In this document: one piece after another, positions 1-12,830 of the stretch | How the letters are laid out: every line of letters begins with the position of its first letter | Numbering within the stretch: the stretch's first letter is position 1 | Source: Sphagnum magellanicum | Taxonomy: Eukaryota > Streptophyta > Sphagnopsida > Sphagnales > Sphagnaceae | Length of the DNA: 64,000 nt | Assembly (NCBI GenBank): GCA_021904315.1 | Contig: CM038921.1 | Location: forward strand, 14,916,590 to 14,980,589 | Reading direction: 5' to 3' | The notes under the pieces: generated by a model | What the model was told of the DNA's origin: nothing | What the model saw: the letters and a program-made list of their open reading frames with translations, nothing else | Database searches by the model: none | Made by a program: the position numbers and the translations under genes

Positions 1-2670
1 TCAAGGAGAAGCAAAGCAGGATGGTCCTCCTCAAGCAGCTGCTGCAGGATTCGAAGGCTTGATATCCACAAGAATAAGCGGTTTCTCTTTGGTTCTAGTG
101 CAAGCTGGTGCTTGCGCTGCAGGTATGCCTGCCTTCCGAATTGGTGATTGGTTTTTCTCAAGATAAGCATCTCACATGCCTAGTGACCTTTGTGTCAACC
201 ACTCCACTGATCTTCAAGAGGCAATTCAGCTCTAACTCTCATTTTCGCTCTACATGGATGGTAGCAGGGCCTGGAGAAGGATTCCTTTCGGAGCTAGATG
301 GCAATGCTAATTTGCAAGTAGGAGGCAAAGTTCCAAAGGTTGCAATTGCTTTGACTCGTTTCTCCATACTCGGGCTTCAGGCTCGAGCAGTTGGTGATAC
401 ACGAGCTTGAGCAGTCATTCAACCATGACATTATATATCAAGGGAGATGGCCCACTATAGCTGCTCACACTGTACAGCTGCTTCAAAGTCATCCGTGTTC
501 TAAAATAAAATATAGCCACCATAGTTATTCTCTACTGGATATGGTGGCAGCAGAAGTCTCTCATGCCACAATTGCAGTTGAGAAGCATCACAGATGGCAA
601 GAACACCAGAGCAGTGCTTGGAGCAGCCGTATCATGGGTACTCCAGCTGTGCTCACAGGAATCCTGTGAGGAATGCACGTTGTTCTCTGTCCCAGGTACT
701 GTGTGTGGAGAAGGGAGGAAAAAAAACATTCTTTTGCCTCAATCTCTACTCTGATGAAGAGAGCATCCAGTCAAACATTTTCTGTTTTGCAAGTAGAGAT
801 GGAGACAGACAGATACACAAATGATGTTTGCTGGGTAGGCCTGCAGAAGATACCTGGTGGGAAAAAAGTAGAGCAAGTGCTGCGGGGGAGGCAGAAGAAG
901 CAGCAGCAGCAGATGACATCCCATCATCCTCCTCTCATGATCACTCTCAGGTATGTTCTTGTTCTTGCCACTTCTTCTTGTTCGTCTTCTGATGATGATG
1001 ATGCTGATGGGAATTCTGCACTTTGTAATAGCAGCAAGAGCGGGAGGAGGATGTGATTTTGTTTCTGGGGATTTTCATAACGCTCATCTCATGTCTTTGT
1101 AATGCCAGGGAGATGGTAGCAATCCTCCTCCTGTGGAGAATTTGCACAAAGGAAGGTCATCATCAACAAGCAGTTTTCTTGTGCATTGTCTGGTTAGTCT
1201 TGCACTTTCAGCAATCAGGCTTGAGCTTCGCGACTGCTCAGTCACAGTGCTTTTGCACCTATACTCTAATTGCAGCAGGAGTTACAGTTGTTCACTGGCT
1301 TTGAACAGACTGGTCCTTGAAGAAGGATGCATAGAGAACAACAACACTGCTGGTGGTGGGAATGGGTCCTCCTCCACCTCCTCGTGCACTGGTTTATTTG
1401 GTGCTACACTCACTGCGGTGCACAGTTCTTGGAAACAGATGGGCACTTGCATGACAAAGCAATGTATTGTACAGCAGTTGACGGTGCAGCTAAAAACCTT
1501 GAACAGCTCAGGTCTCTCTGCTGTGGGCGGTGCTGCTACGAATAGCGCAGAGAGCGAATCATTTGCACCGCACATGAGCAGCAGCAACAACAACAAGGGG
1601 AGGAGGATCTTCAAGGTTTTGGGAAGGACTCATCCAATTTGCCATTGGGAAAGCTTGATTCTTTGGTACACAATAGAGACCAGATACTGCTTCTTGAGGA
1701 TGTCACCATAGCAATCAGAATGCAAGATGTAGAGTTTCAGGGTGTGGAAGATGATATCTTGGAAGCGGTAATCAGGTTGGATGCCAGAGACCTTGATGTC
1801 TTGTCAGTGCTTGTTGCACAATTGCAAGGTACTAGCATCCACCTCACCAACAAAGCAGGTGCCATGGCATCAAGAAGCCTTCATGATGACTCAATAGCTG
1901 CTGAGGATGATCATATGGTGAAGCAGCAATCAGAGAAAGATAGAGAGCAAAACAAGGACAGTCTTACCATAGCTGCTGCATCCCAAAACCAAGGTTTAGC
2001 TCTGAACACGAATGTTACAAAATCACCAACTCTTCCTACTTCTTCTTCAAGTAATGAGCAAACTACGACACAGGTGTCTCCCAGCTCTGTGCGTATATCA
2101 GCTCAAAGTCTTTTTGGAGTGTTGGCGTGGAGAATCTGGATGCAGAGTTTTGTGCATGTTATCATTTTTGCAAGGGAGAGATTTCTCCAAGTTGGCCTCA
2201 AGTCATTTGAGGGTGTACCGAGACCAATGGTAAAACACTGGACTTGGGTTCTTGGCCTTGCACAAGTCTGTCACATTATGAAGAATACTACTACTGCAGA
2301 AGAGATTCATAGTAGTAGCAGCACAGGAACACTAGCAAGTACTACGGAGGCGGCCGAGGAGGAGGAGGAGGAGACCACATCTGCTGACAAAATTGAGGAT
2401 GATGTGCTATCAAGGGTGGCGATGACAAGAAGATGGGTACCCACTTATGCACTCCACATCAGCAGTGGATCATTGACATTGGCTTGTGCAGCAGCAGCAG
2501 TGAGTGATGATGATGGTGTCCCATATGATTCTACCTTCTCAGCAGGGGTAAATCGAAAAGCTGCAGTGCAGCCAGCAGTACATTTGACTCTGGACAGACT
2601 TTCACTTGCGTATGGCAGCAACGAGAGGGCAACTGGATCAAGTGCGGTAGTCTGCAGTTACATCTGCTGA
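1..2670 (+). CDS. Partial multi-exon gene of uncertain identity (possible SABRE/VPS13-type lipid-transfer protein)
   Basis: This gene enters from the left edge. Coding-like segments join across plausible introns: a segment ending at 122 (donor GTATGC); one ending at 950 with an acidic, Ser-rich end; then 1109-1511; then 1598 to a stop at 2670. Introns 951-1108 (158 nt) and 1512-1597 (86 nt) keep the frame. Base composition is clearly richer in GC than the AT-rich DNA that starts near 2750. The protein has many short alternating hydrophobic strands (IRLELRDCSVTVLL, ILLLEDVTIAIRMQDVEF, YALHISSGSLTLAC, VHLTLDRLSLAYG) between Ser/Gln/Glu-rich linkers. Such strands recall the beta-groove repeats of SABRE/KIP or chorein-type proteins, but I cannot align it to a named family. 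Near 2110-2210 another frame is also protein-like (SFWSVGVENLDAEFC), so a frameshift or missed introns are possible. Exons between 123 and about 830 are unresolved. It could be a gene 3' part or a truncated relic. Confidence 0.45.
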
Positions 2671-2760
2671 CCACTCTCCAAGCCCAACCGACTCCAGGTC
2701 GTGCATGTTCCAACAATGTATCTTTAAGCCTTGGATGAACCAGCACTTACATTAGTACAT

Positions 2761-5480
2761 CCTAAACTTTTTTTATATTGGTGAAGTTTTGCCAAATTTT
2801 TTGAAAATAAAATGATTTTGGAGGCTTTCAATTGCCAAAAGTGAGAAACATAATAATAAGAATTGCCAGATTTTTATACTCGATTTTCAATGTGTGGCTA
2901 AAATATAGAAGGATAATTTAAAAATTTGTAATTCACATTTGTTTTATAACCAAATTTGGCTATATCTTCCTAAGGATGATCTTCCAATTTTCTGCATCTT
3001 CTTCCTATGGATGACAGCTACTTTGGCTTTTTTTTTTAAATTCCTATGGTACACATAGTAAAAAGTCAAAAAAGTAATGTAGTTGCTTTATTTAAAACAT
3101 TATAAAGATGCCATGTGAAAACTAAATCAAGGTCTCCAAGTCCAAATTTAGGGTTTTCTAGATTAACTAAAGCCCATTTAAAAGGCCTCACTCAAGAAGG
3201 TGAAGACACCAATGTAGGTGCCAGTTCCCCTTTGCCTATGCTTAATCCTTAATTGACATTTGATCAAAACAATCCAAATCCAAAAAATGGATTAACCCTC
3301 ACAAATGTGTGGCATAAGAGTCATGCTTAACCCCTAATGCACCATAAGGGATGGATGGTGTGTGAACAACCAACAATTCTATAGGTATTGGGTTCCAATC
3401 CCCTACAAAGAAACAACCATTGTTTCTTAACAATCCATTGGGACTTAGTATGTATTTAGTTCTTTAGTTCTCAATGTGCAAAAACACCATTTTGTGTTTG
3501 GTGAAGAAAGAAAGATAGTAGCAAATTGGCCATCCATTGGAAGTCTATTTTATGACTTAGATATGAATGAACTCCAATGGATTTGAGGTTTAGTTTCATC
3601 TTGGTTACCTACCAAGTAAATATGTCTTGTATATATATAGGTAGGAAAAGAGGTGCTTACTAGGTAAGTAGATGCATGTGTATAGTTAGTATATAACTAA
3701 CTTTGGACTAGTGGGTCGTTAGAGGTTAGCTAGGGAATTAGAATTCAATGGAGAACATTTCCTATCCACCCACCATCCATCCCTCATCCATTCCTCATGG
3801 TGCACTAGTGGTTGTAGATTCATTTTGGTCAATAACATGTTGATGGGAATCTCTTTGTTTTATCATCCACATTGGATTTTTGCACACTATGTTCTTCAAA
3901 TTGAAGGTTTCATTTTTCATGTTCTAAAATAGATTCATGAATAATTCTATTTCTAACTCTTTTGGTAATGAAAATGACTCTCAAAGGCTTAGGTCTTTAG
4001 GGGTTAATGCACTGAATCACAAATGACTATTTTATGCAAATGTTGTAAAGTGGTAACCTCCATGTTTTTTCCTTTGGGGAATAACCCTAAACCTAAACTC
4101 ACCAAACCAATTCTATTTCATAACAGAAGCCCTAACATAATACGTAGTTCACTATTCTTTTAATAGTCTTTTTTTGCACAAGAATTACATTGAACACTGA
4201 AATTATCCGTAATTATGTATGGTAAGGCCGTTAGACAGGGTGCAACCAAAATTAGGCATTGCCATGGGCTGCTGACCTGGGTGAACACCTTATTCTAGTA
4301 AATGCCCCCATCCAAGGGCCTTACCTACCACATACTAACCCATCAATTACACCCCGATAACATCAAATTCTTAATAAAGTTTTGGAACTACACAAGGACT
4401 AAGAAGGCAAACGATATTGTCTTCACCCATTGTGTCACCTAAACATGTATGTTAAATTGAACATATGTATAGGTGAAGGAAAAAAAATGGGAAGCAAAAG
4501 CAAAAAGTTTTAGAACATGTTCCTTATCAACTTAAAGAATTGCACTCTTTTCTAAAAGCATCCACCTTGAAATAAGTATTGCCCATGGCACAACAATCCT
4601 CTTACATAATGTGATAAGCTTTGGAACCCAACTATATTCATTCCTCTTGTCCTTTGTAGTGAACAAATAATAAACTAAAACTACATATTAATATGGGTTG
4701 TGGATATTGCTCAGTCAAAATTCCAAACAACCACAAGATCTAATTGTGTTAATTAAACCAATTGTTAGTCCTAATTTATTCCTAAACATCAAAAAAAATT
4801 TCCCTTAAAATTTCTAAAATTTGGGTATACCATTTCTGGAGCCTAACCATCATATAACCTTCAACTTATGTTATATATCAAACTTAGAATATATGATATT
4901 TTATTTATATTATTATACATTCTATTTGAAATAGAATTTATCTTTAATTTTAAAAATAATTTACTTAACTTTTTTATGTCATAAACATAAATGAGACCTT
5001 CTATTTGGTCTCAAATAGTTAGTTTTTGAATGCGCTCCTTGTGTCATTCCCAGGGATTTACAAACTAAATAGGGTAATAGAAGAAAAATATCATCAATCA
5101 AGTGGAATGTATACTTAATCTTGAATTTATACATGGGTATGTCAAGATGAAATGCTTTAAAGCTGATGACTAGTTTAAATGTGGCCTAACACCTTCAAAC
5201 CTCATTAGCAAATAAGTGATCACACCATACTTAGTGTTGCCTAATTCAATTGCAACTTTTTCATAAACAATTTGTGTTGCACCAACATAACATTCCAATT
5301 TATATGAAAAAAAAAAATAAATCAAATTCACAAAACCGAAAATATGAAGCCAAATTTTATTGACTTATTAATCACGTGTTTGTTCATCAGGTTAATAAAA
5401 TATTTCAAAATTGTGGTCTAAAATGAAATCTTTCACAACAATCAAAGACACAAAAGCTTGACCAAAGCAATACTGTTGGT
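2761..5480. other. AT-rich intergenic DNA, no gene seen
   Basis: No open frame of meaningful length or recognisable protein is present on either strand. Part of it (about 2940-2995) matches a stretch near 50390-50445, and about 3610-3710 resembles 54730-54905, so it is at least partly made of old dispersed repeats. Confidence 0.6.
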
Positions 5481-5502
5481 CTGGTACCTACCAGTGTTGG
5501 GC

Positions 5503-5712
5503 GGTTCTTTGAATTTTTAAAGAACCATTGGGTTCAGTTCTTTAAAGATTCTAAAATGAAATAATCATTAGTTCTGGTTATTTTAAAAACTTTAAAGAAT
5601 CAATGGTTTTCACGAAATAACTTGTGGTTCTCTGGCCAGTTCTTTGATTTCTTTTTCTTTTTTTAGAATTGTAGTTTATATACCAAATTGGTTCTTTGAA
5701 TTTCTAAGAACC
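5503..5712. repeat. Pair of short hairpin repeats built on GGTTCTTT...AAGAACC
   Basis: At 5503-5526 the sequence reads GGTTCTTT, an 8-nt spacer, then AAAGAACC, a perfect 8-bp inverted repeat. A near-copy lies at 5690-5712 with 7-bp arms. The DNA between them is rich in the same word (ggttct, tctttaaag). It may be a decayed small inverted-repeat element or minisatellite. No coding potential was seen. Confidence 0.5.
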
Positions 5713-5869
5713 AGCAAGTAAGTGAGCATATACCTGGGTTGATAAATGATATGTATCTGCTCATCATTCTAAGAACCGCTCAACATAGGTCTCTAAACAT
5801 ACCAGCCCATGGTTTTTTTTTGTGTGGCAAATCTTTGCTACATGTTTAAATAGCAAAAAAAAAACTAGT

Positions 5870-6020
5870 TAAAAAATTGCTACCAAACTAAAATTGGAGT
5901 CCAAATGTGATGAATTCTTTTCAAATTTGGCAATTGTTTTAGAAAAAAAGAATATTGAGGGAAATGCTTTTCATTTTTTAACATTTTGGCAAAATTTTCC
6001 ACATAAAAAGATGTATGTAA
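5870..6020. repeat. Dispersed AT-rich repeat, copy 1
   Basis: The stretch beginning with a run of A and then 'gctaccaaactaaaattgg' is similar in order and wording to 61315-61480 (gctactaaactagaatc..., then 'aaatgtgac', 'ttttgg', 'gcataaaaa'). Both are AT-rich with no gene. Similarity was judged by eye, and the element type is not recognised. Confidence 0.4.
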
Positions 6021-6119
6021 CTCATATAAAGTATTTTTTTAAGAAAAAGTTGGCCCAAAATTATCATATTTCAAGGGGGGGAAATGCCCATATTTAAACA
6101 ATAGGTTCTAACATGTCAC

Positions 6120-7862
6120 CAAAATATAGCACGAGGTTCCAAAAGTTTTCCATTTTCCTCTCTTTACTTGTAGCCAAATTTGGCTAAGTCATTCAACCTA
6201 GCCCAACTTGTCACACCATTTAGAATCAAACCTTGCACTTCAACAAGCTTCAATGAACAATATGACTAAAAAGATTTTGTACCTCTAATCAAAATGCATG
6301 GAATTCAACATGAAATCCCAAGGTGCAAATGAACATGATTGGTGATTATTTTAGAAGAAGTAAAGTGAACATGTTTGAATACATTAAAAAAATTGTCTTT
6401 TAAGGTTGTGTTGTTGCAAAGAAAAGATACTCAGGACACACAAAAATTGATGGCATGGTCTAATTTAACCTTCCACCTTATGAAAAGCATTTAGAAGTGG
6501 CCCATGTTGGAACTTGCAAACTTTTCAAAAAAACTTTAGTCTATGAAGCTCTTGATGAATGGGGAAGATTTGAAGAAGTTGTTTGATGGTTCAAAAATGT
6601 TTGAAATGGTGGCCTCGGTTCTTAGTCAAGAAAGTTTAACCTAGGGGTTCCAAAGGCCATGTTTTGGAAATGGCTACTAGGTAATGTAGCATATGATTTT
6701 ATTCCAAAATAGTTAAGAATGTTGAACCAAAGGGTTCTTTGTTGGCCTTGCCTTAGTAGGCAAGGATGTCGTGCTTAGATTCATTATAGAGTATAGTAGC
6801 TTAAGGGATTTTGGCCCCCTAGGTAATAGGTCTATTTTTGGTTGAGGAGTTCCAAAAGATGATATTTTGGCAACTTGAGATTAGTTATAGAGTTATAATA
6901 TCTTGAAGGATTTTGGTTTCTTTTAGAGGATTTCTTTGAAGATTATACTTTTGCATGGTGAAATATTTGAATTTCCATAATTCTTCTTTTGACTTAAGAT
7001 ACTTTTTAATGTAAATGGCAAGGCCACAATGTGACACACCCCTTGTTTGCGAAGACTTGTACACCCATTGTTGGGGACCTCCTCCTTGTTGGTTTGAAGT
7101 TCTAGCTAGTTCGCCTTAATAATGAAATCTTCACTACCAAATATTGGTACTTATTTGCTTACATCCACAAAACATATGTTTGCTTGAGGATAACCATATG
7201 ACACACAACTTGAAGGATAGGGTGGGTCATTGTTTGTGAAATATATATTGTTGTTCCAAATCAACCCAAAAAAAAAAAAACTGCCGCCATAACATCATCA
7301 TGAACATCATAACAACCGATGTTTTTTGTTTCAAGTGTAGCGGGTTTTGGTTTCATAGTTTAGTTGTTGTAGTTGTGTTGTTGTTCTCCCTTCTCCCCAC
7401 ATGATGATGCAATGAATTGTGGCTTGCTTTCTTCCATCCCCCGTTCATTTCTGCTGCTGTTGTTCTTCTAGGGTTTTTACAGAACTGGGTGTATAAGAAA
7501 AGGGCGAAACACTCTTTCGAGAGGAGTGTTTTTTGCTTTGTCTGTCTGTCTGTTGCAAATGGCCTTTGTTTCTAGGAACTCTTTGTTTTATGTCAATTGG
7601 TTTGTGGTTAGCTTTTATGTCGGGGGACACTCTGATTTGGTGGAATATCAAATAGAGGATCCTTCTTCTTATTGATTCTGCTTTTGCCTGGCTGCCCCCT
7701 CTTTTTTTTGTCATCTAGCTATTTTTATGTCTGTGTGTGACGCTGCATTGCCGCCCTACTGACGATGACAACAAATGGGGATTGATCTGCTAGGTTGTTG
7801 TCATATATTTCTAACTCATCTTTTCCTTGTGTTTGGACGGGCTTTGTTGTCCTTGTTTGCAG
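6120..7862. other. Intergenic DNA; possible leader of the orphan exon at its right end
   Basis: No gene is recognised. From about 7370 to 7860 the composition becomes less AT-rich, with pyrimidine-rich stretches. This resembles a plant 5' leader and first intron in front of the exon-like segment at 7863. The open frames here have no recognisable protein features. Confidence 0.4.
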
Positions 7863-7958
7863 CCTCCAAAAGTGCAGGCTTTCATCAACCGGGTGGAAAG
7901 CTGCTCCTTGGTAGATATTCAAGCTCCTCTTGTGGGTTTTCGTTGGGACTATGGCAAG
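7863..7958 (+). pseudogene. Orphan exon resembling the N-terminus of HECT ubiquitin ligases UPL1/UPL2
   Basis: A 96-nt, 32-codon segment sits between a strong acceptor (ccttgtttgcag) and a strong donor (AAG|gtatgtg). It reads PPKVQAFINRVESCSLV... and ends in GFRWDYGK. Plant UPL1/UPL2 proteins begin with a similar block: a basic start, P-x-K-x-x-x-FIN-x-V, then PL-x-x-FRW-(D/E)-x-x-K followed by GDFHHW. The FIN, PL, FRW and final K positions agree in spacing. The family continues for thousands of residues, and none of that is found in the following 10 kb, nor is the expected GDFHHW block. A second exon-like stretch (AVEKFVLHVDDYQEGQQL, from about 8205) could be a diverged next exon but is not convincing. 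I infer a 5' gene fragment left by duplication or capture, not a working ligase. Confidence 0.5.
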
Positions 7959-9880
7959 GTATGTGAATGTGTGTTTGTACATTAGGCTGCAGGTTCTGGC
8001 CTGCTACAAATTTTATTGTGATATTTCTCTGTGTACTATGATTATCTAAAATTATGCTCATATCTATCTTAAAAGATCCACATTTTTTGTATAAAATCCA
8101 GAGGGGCAATTGCAATTTGGGTGGCACCACCCAGTCTCCAATGTTGGCATGGGCTTGACATGATTAGAGGTTTCACTGAAAAAATAAAATTACTTTGTGT
8201 GCATCCCAGCGGTTGAGAAATTTGTGCTGCATGTAGATGACTACCAGGAAGGGCAACAACTTGTCATTGTCAACAAGCCCCCGTCCTTGGCCCCCCTTTC
8301 CCACCCTCACCTGCCATGCACTACAATCATTTTTTTTCGTCAAACTGCCGCCTGCTGTCAACACTGTGAGGCTAGTGCAAGGATCATATGTATAGGCCAT
8401 TGCAATGTAAACAACTTTCTTTTCATTTCTCTTTGTTTTTTGAGCGATCTCCCCTGGTCCCCAACATAAGATCCCTGGGAAGTTATGCAAAGGGAGATCA
8501 TCCTATTTTGCTAGCTTCCCTTGTTCCCATGGAACTCAAAGAAGTCATGTTGAAGTGATGAGAATAAATGAAAAATGAAGATGCAATCAATGAATCCATG
8601 TTGAAATGATGGAAGGGATAGGCAAAATTTTAAAAACAAGGAGAAAAGACCAGAGGAAAGAAAAAGAAAGTTGTTAATGAATTTGGCAATTCCCAAACTC
8701 ATGTGTTCTCCATTGGTTTGGGAACAACCTTGGGCTCTTGCCCTCAAGTGACCCTCCCTCTTGAAAATTCACTCAAATAGGAACCTCCCCTACACATAAT
8801 CGTAGGATTTTATACCTTATCCTAAAGTAAGTGTTGTCATCAAATAATCCTCAAAATAGTGAAACAAACTTTTTTGAAATATGAAATCCACAAGTTCAAA
8901 ATCCTCCTGATTATCATAGGTGACACCATGAATAATTTCACTATTCATATGACAATTTCATAGTGGATAGTGCAAATAGTAATAATTTCAACATTAGAAT
9001 AATGAATAATTTTCTGAAAAAAAAATGACTGATTTTGTCAATGTGGCAATTGACCCTAGGCTATAGTATATATTTTCTAACTTTGTTGGTTTGAAGGGTT
9101 TGAATCTCCTTCTCACTTTGTCAATTCTAAGAAGATTTTAATCTTCAAGGTTTTTAAGGTTGCATAACAAAGAAAGTCTTAAGAAGCCTTCAACCTTCAA
9201 AACCAAACAAGTCAAGTGTAATGGGGAGCTTTTGAAGGGTCGAATTCATTTCAAAAGATTATGTTTGGCTGCTTCTGGTTTTTCCTTCTTTGTGTTCCCC
9301 TTACTTCTTGGGTTCATGGCTGGTTCTTTCTCTTCAATAGATTTCTTGGGTTCCTTGGTGATTTTCCTCTGTTCAATAAACTTTTCAAGCTATCGAGCCC
9401 TAGTCTTTTGATTACCACTACTCACCTCCACTAATTGCTAAGGAATTCATGCAAGTAGTGTGGATGTCATGGCATATGTTTTGTATGTATTTTTTCTTGC
9501 CCACATTTTATGGGATTGGGGGGAGGGGACTGTATTTATGATCCATAAATGAGCCCAATCTTTGTGGACCTTTGACAAATGGTGGTGGAAGTGAAAAGAT
9601 GCACAAAAAAGAAGCCAACAAGAAATTACTTTAAGTAATTGATGGTTGTAATTCTAAACTCAAATTACAACCCAGAGACCCATCCAATAGACATTATCTA
9701 GTACATACCTAGCATGTCAGAAATTTAAAAGACCCTTTTGTCTAAATAAAATATAATTTGTGGCAAAGACCCCTTTTCTCAATGAAAAAAATCATCAAAA
9801 TTTGCTCATACTTAGTTCATTTCCAAATACCATAGTTAAGTGGTATTTTATCACATTAAAGACATTAAAGACCATAATTA
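7959..9880. other. Intergenic DNA, no gene recognised
   Basis: Several short open frames exist, but none has a recognisable domain, splice context or supportable start. The stretch 7959-8500 is less AT-rich and may belong to the same duplicated gene fragment as the orphan exon. Confidence 0.45.
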
Positions 9881-9889
9881 AACTACATC

Positions 9890-12830
9890 AATTAGATAAT
9901 AAAGCATGGTAAGGATTGAATTAAGTTAATACATTATTGCAATCAAATTACCATAGATACTACACTTAAAACATGAAATTCAATTTTCATAATAAAACTT
10001 AAAATAATTACGAAATGTAATATAAATCATACATATCACAATGAAATGAAAAAGTATGATAGGACCTAAATTAGCGTTATTCATGTAAAGAAGTTATTAT
10101 AATTGATCAACGTTGATAAATTATTGGAATGAAATACCATAATTAATTACCACATTTAAATTTAAAAATTAGTAAGAAAACTACTAGAAAGGTGTTTGAA
10201 AAGATATTGGGGTTTAATTTTTCTTTTGCTCAAGATGCAAGAAATGAGGTGAGGTTTTTTTTTGCCCTTTAGGTGGTGGTGACAGGGGGGGGTTGCTAGT
10301 GATGGAATAAAGGAATGGGAAGGGAGAGTGAGGATGTTTTTTTAATTTTCTGTTAGTATAGGTGGAGGGAGACAATGGTTTTCTTTTCTAAAAATTTCCA
10401 GATGGGACAAAGAGGGGCGTTGAGGGGGGGGCCGCGGAAAACTTTTTTTTCCTTGATGGGGCCAAGGGAGGAAAGGGTGTGGGGGAGGGATTTTTTAACA
10501 AAAATTGGCCTTTAGTGGGGCTTACTGAAGAAGTTGGGTGCACGATAACCTACCTCAACATTGGCCAATCAATGGGGCTAGGCTCCTTCCCATCACACCC
10601 CATGTTTTCACTTCATGTAATAATTTCGCCTATTTCATATTCTAAATACATAGCGTTTCAACACCCAATCGAAAGTTTCAATTTCAAATCCTCTATCTAT
10701 ATATATATAAATATAATATTTACACTCGAAATTGAAAATACATGATTTTTAAAGAAAAAAATGATTAAAAAAACCTACAAACATCGAATTTATAGTCAAA
10801 ACTGAAAACATGCCATATATACCGAAAACCTGATAAAACTCAAAATACTTATGAAACATATTTATTTAGAAAAAAACCCATTGGGTTTAGATTTGAAAGC
10901 AAAAGCCTCAAATTTATGGGATAAAATTAGTACGCAAAAGAAACGTTGCTTACATACACTTTGTGGTTTAAGGTCAAGTTGGTGGTTAATTGACCCAAGC
11001 ATCTAGAAATTAATTACATCTAACATAATCTGGGAAACCTACCTAAATACTATTATCGTCGACCCCATTCTCCATTGGCCCATAAACAACATTGTGCAAG
11101 GTCTTTAATGCCCATGAGATCTCAAAACCCTTGAACGGGTCTTTCCAACATTTTCTATTGATCCACAAACTGTCTTTGGGAGAAAAACTGACAAAAACAT
11201 TTTTCATATATTGACTTAGGATCCAAGCTTTTACAATGGGCTCTTTCACGTTTTGTATTGTTAAAGTCTGTTGAGTGTTTAAAACAAATCAACACAATTT
11301 ACATACATTTGGGCTTTGGGTTCAAGTTGGTGGATAAATGACCAAATCAACTAGAAATTAATTACATCTGATGTAATCTAGGGAACTTATGTGAATATTA
11401 TTGTCCCCAAACAAAATAAAAAAGAAGAAAAGACATTCTTCAAACTCTCAACAACTATAACCACCATATTTCCACACCCCAAATGAGTTTTTTAACATTT
11501 TCTCCACTAATTGGTCTTTGAATTTTTAAAAAGAAACCTTCCTATATTGATTCAAGATGCAAACTCCTTAAAAGGGCTCTTCAAGGTTTGCTATTTGTTG
11601 GGATGCCACAACATTGAATTTTTTTTAAAAAGTCCACTTCTACTTGTTTTTCATTTTATTTTCACTTCTACTTAGTGCCTTCTAGATGTGTGTCCTTTTG
11701 AACCTTGCCATTGGTCTATAGACCGGCATACACTTCAATCACATTCGGGACTTTAAATAAATTACCACAAATATTTTAGTTAACATATGAAATTCAATCT
11801 TCATAAGAAAATCTAATATAAATTACCAAATCTACGAAATTTCATAATTGCAATAAAATGAAAAAAAATCTAAGTTCACGTTATCCAGTAAATAAATTAT
11901 TATAACTGACCTCCAGTTGATAAAATATCAAAATGAACTGCCATATTACTTTTTTAAAACTACCACATTTAAATTACAAACTAGGGAAAATTGTAGAGAG
12001 GTGTTCCAAGTAGCAGAATTTTTTTTTAAAAATTCACAATGTGAAAAAAATTTAATTGAAGGAATATAATGTCACAAATTCCTTGAAAATTTTAGTTTTT
12101 TTCGCCAAAATTCACAATTTTTGGAAAACAATTCACCACTTTTTGATATAAGTTGACAGGGGGTGACATTATTTTGCCTAGTGTTTTTTTTGGGACATGT
12201 TCTAAAAACATGTCCCCAATTAATGCTAAATCTCTCTTGGGGATTTTCACATATGATGCTAAATCAGAAATTTGAAAATAAAATAAAAATCACTAGTTCC
12301 AAGAGGGGTTCTGGGCTTTATTTTATTTCTCCAAATTTTGATTTTTGAATTTCTGGCAAAATTTCCCCTTTAATATATTTTCCGTTCAACCTTACACCAT
12401 TTTTAAAGAAAAGTTGCAAACAATAATTCATCACACAAAAAATTTAGTGGTTGAAGATTTTATTTCATTTTTGCTTAGGAGGCAAGGACAAAGTGAGGGT
12501 GCCTTTTTGGATGTGGTGGTGGGAGGGATGGAAAGGGTGTGCTTTGGGGGGGGGGGAGGGGGGGCGGGGGTGAGATTTGGGATTTCTTTTTTTATTAATG
12601 GAGGTGGATAGAGGAGGTAGAGGTCAAAAAAAAATTTGGGGGGTGAACTTTTTTTTTAATGAAATAAAAGTGAAAATTTTTATTTTATATTGCAATATCA
12701 ACCAAATTTTCCAGTTTTTTGGAAATTTTCCTATATTGATTTACACGATCCAAATCCTTACAAAGGGCTCTTCAACATTTACTATTTGTTTGCATGTGAC
12801 AAGATTCACAAACAAAGATAAACCTTCATA
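9890..12830. repeat. Diverged direct repeats about 1.9 kb apart
   Basis: About 9900-10330 and 11750-12560 share ordered blocks: 'acatgaaattcaa(t)ttca', 'aattaccacatttaaatt', 'agaaaggtgttt', then a GT/GGTGG-rich G tract. A shorter direct pair is nested inside: about 10950-11045 and 11290-11405 share 'ctagaaattaattacatct'. A motif near 'gatcca...gggctctt' occurs at about 11215, 11560 and 12740. There is no coding sequence. This is an old, heavily diverged duplication of an unrecognised element. Confidence 0.5.
12550..12575 (+). repeat. G-run cluster
   Basis: A run of ten or more G, then further G8 and G5 runs separated by single bases, occurs within a longer G-rich stretch (about 12520-12650). 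It could form a G-quadruplex on the + strand. A weaker G-rich stretch lies at 10285-10490. No function can be assigned. Confidence 0.5.

Noticed and set aside
3385..3405. tRNA-like 'gggttccaatccccta' word
   Set aside because: No matching D-arm, anticodon arm or acceptor stem could be drawn around it.
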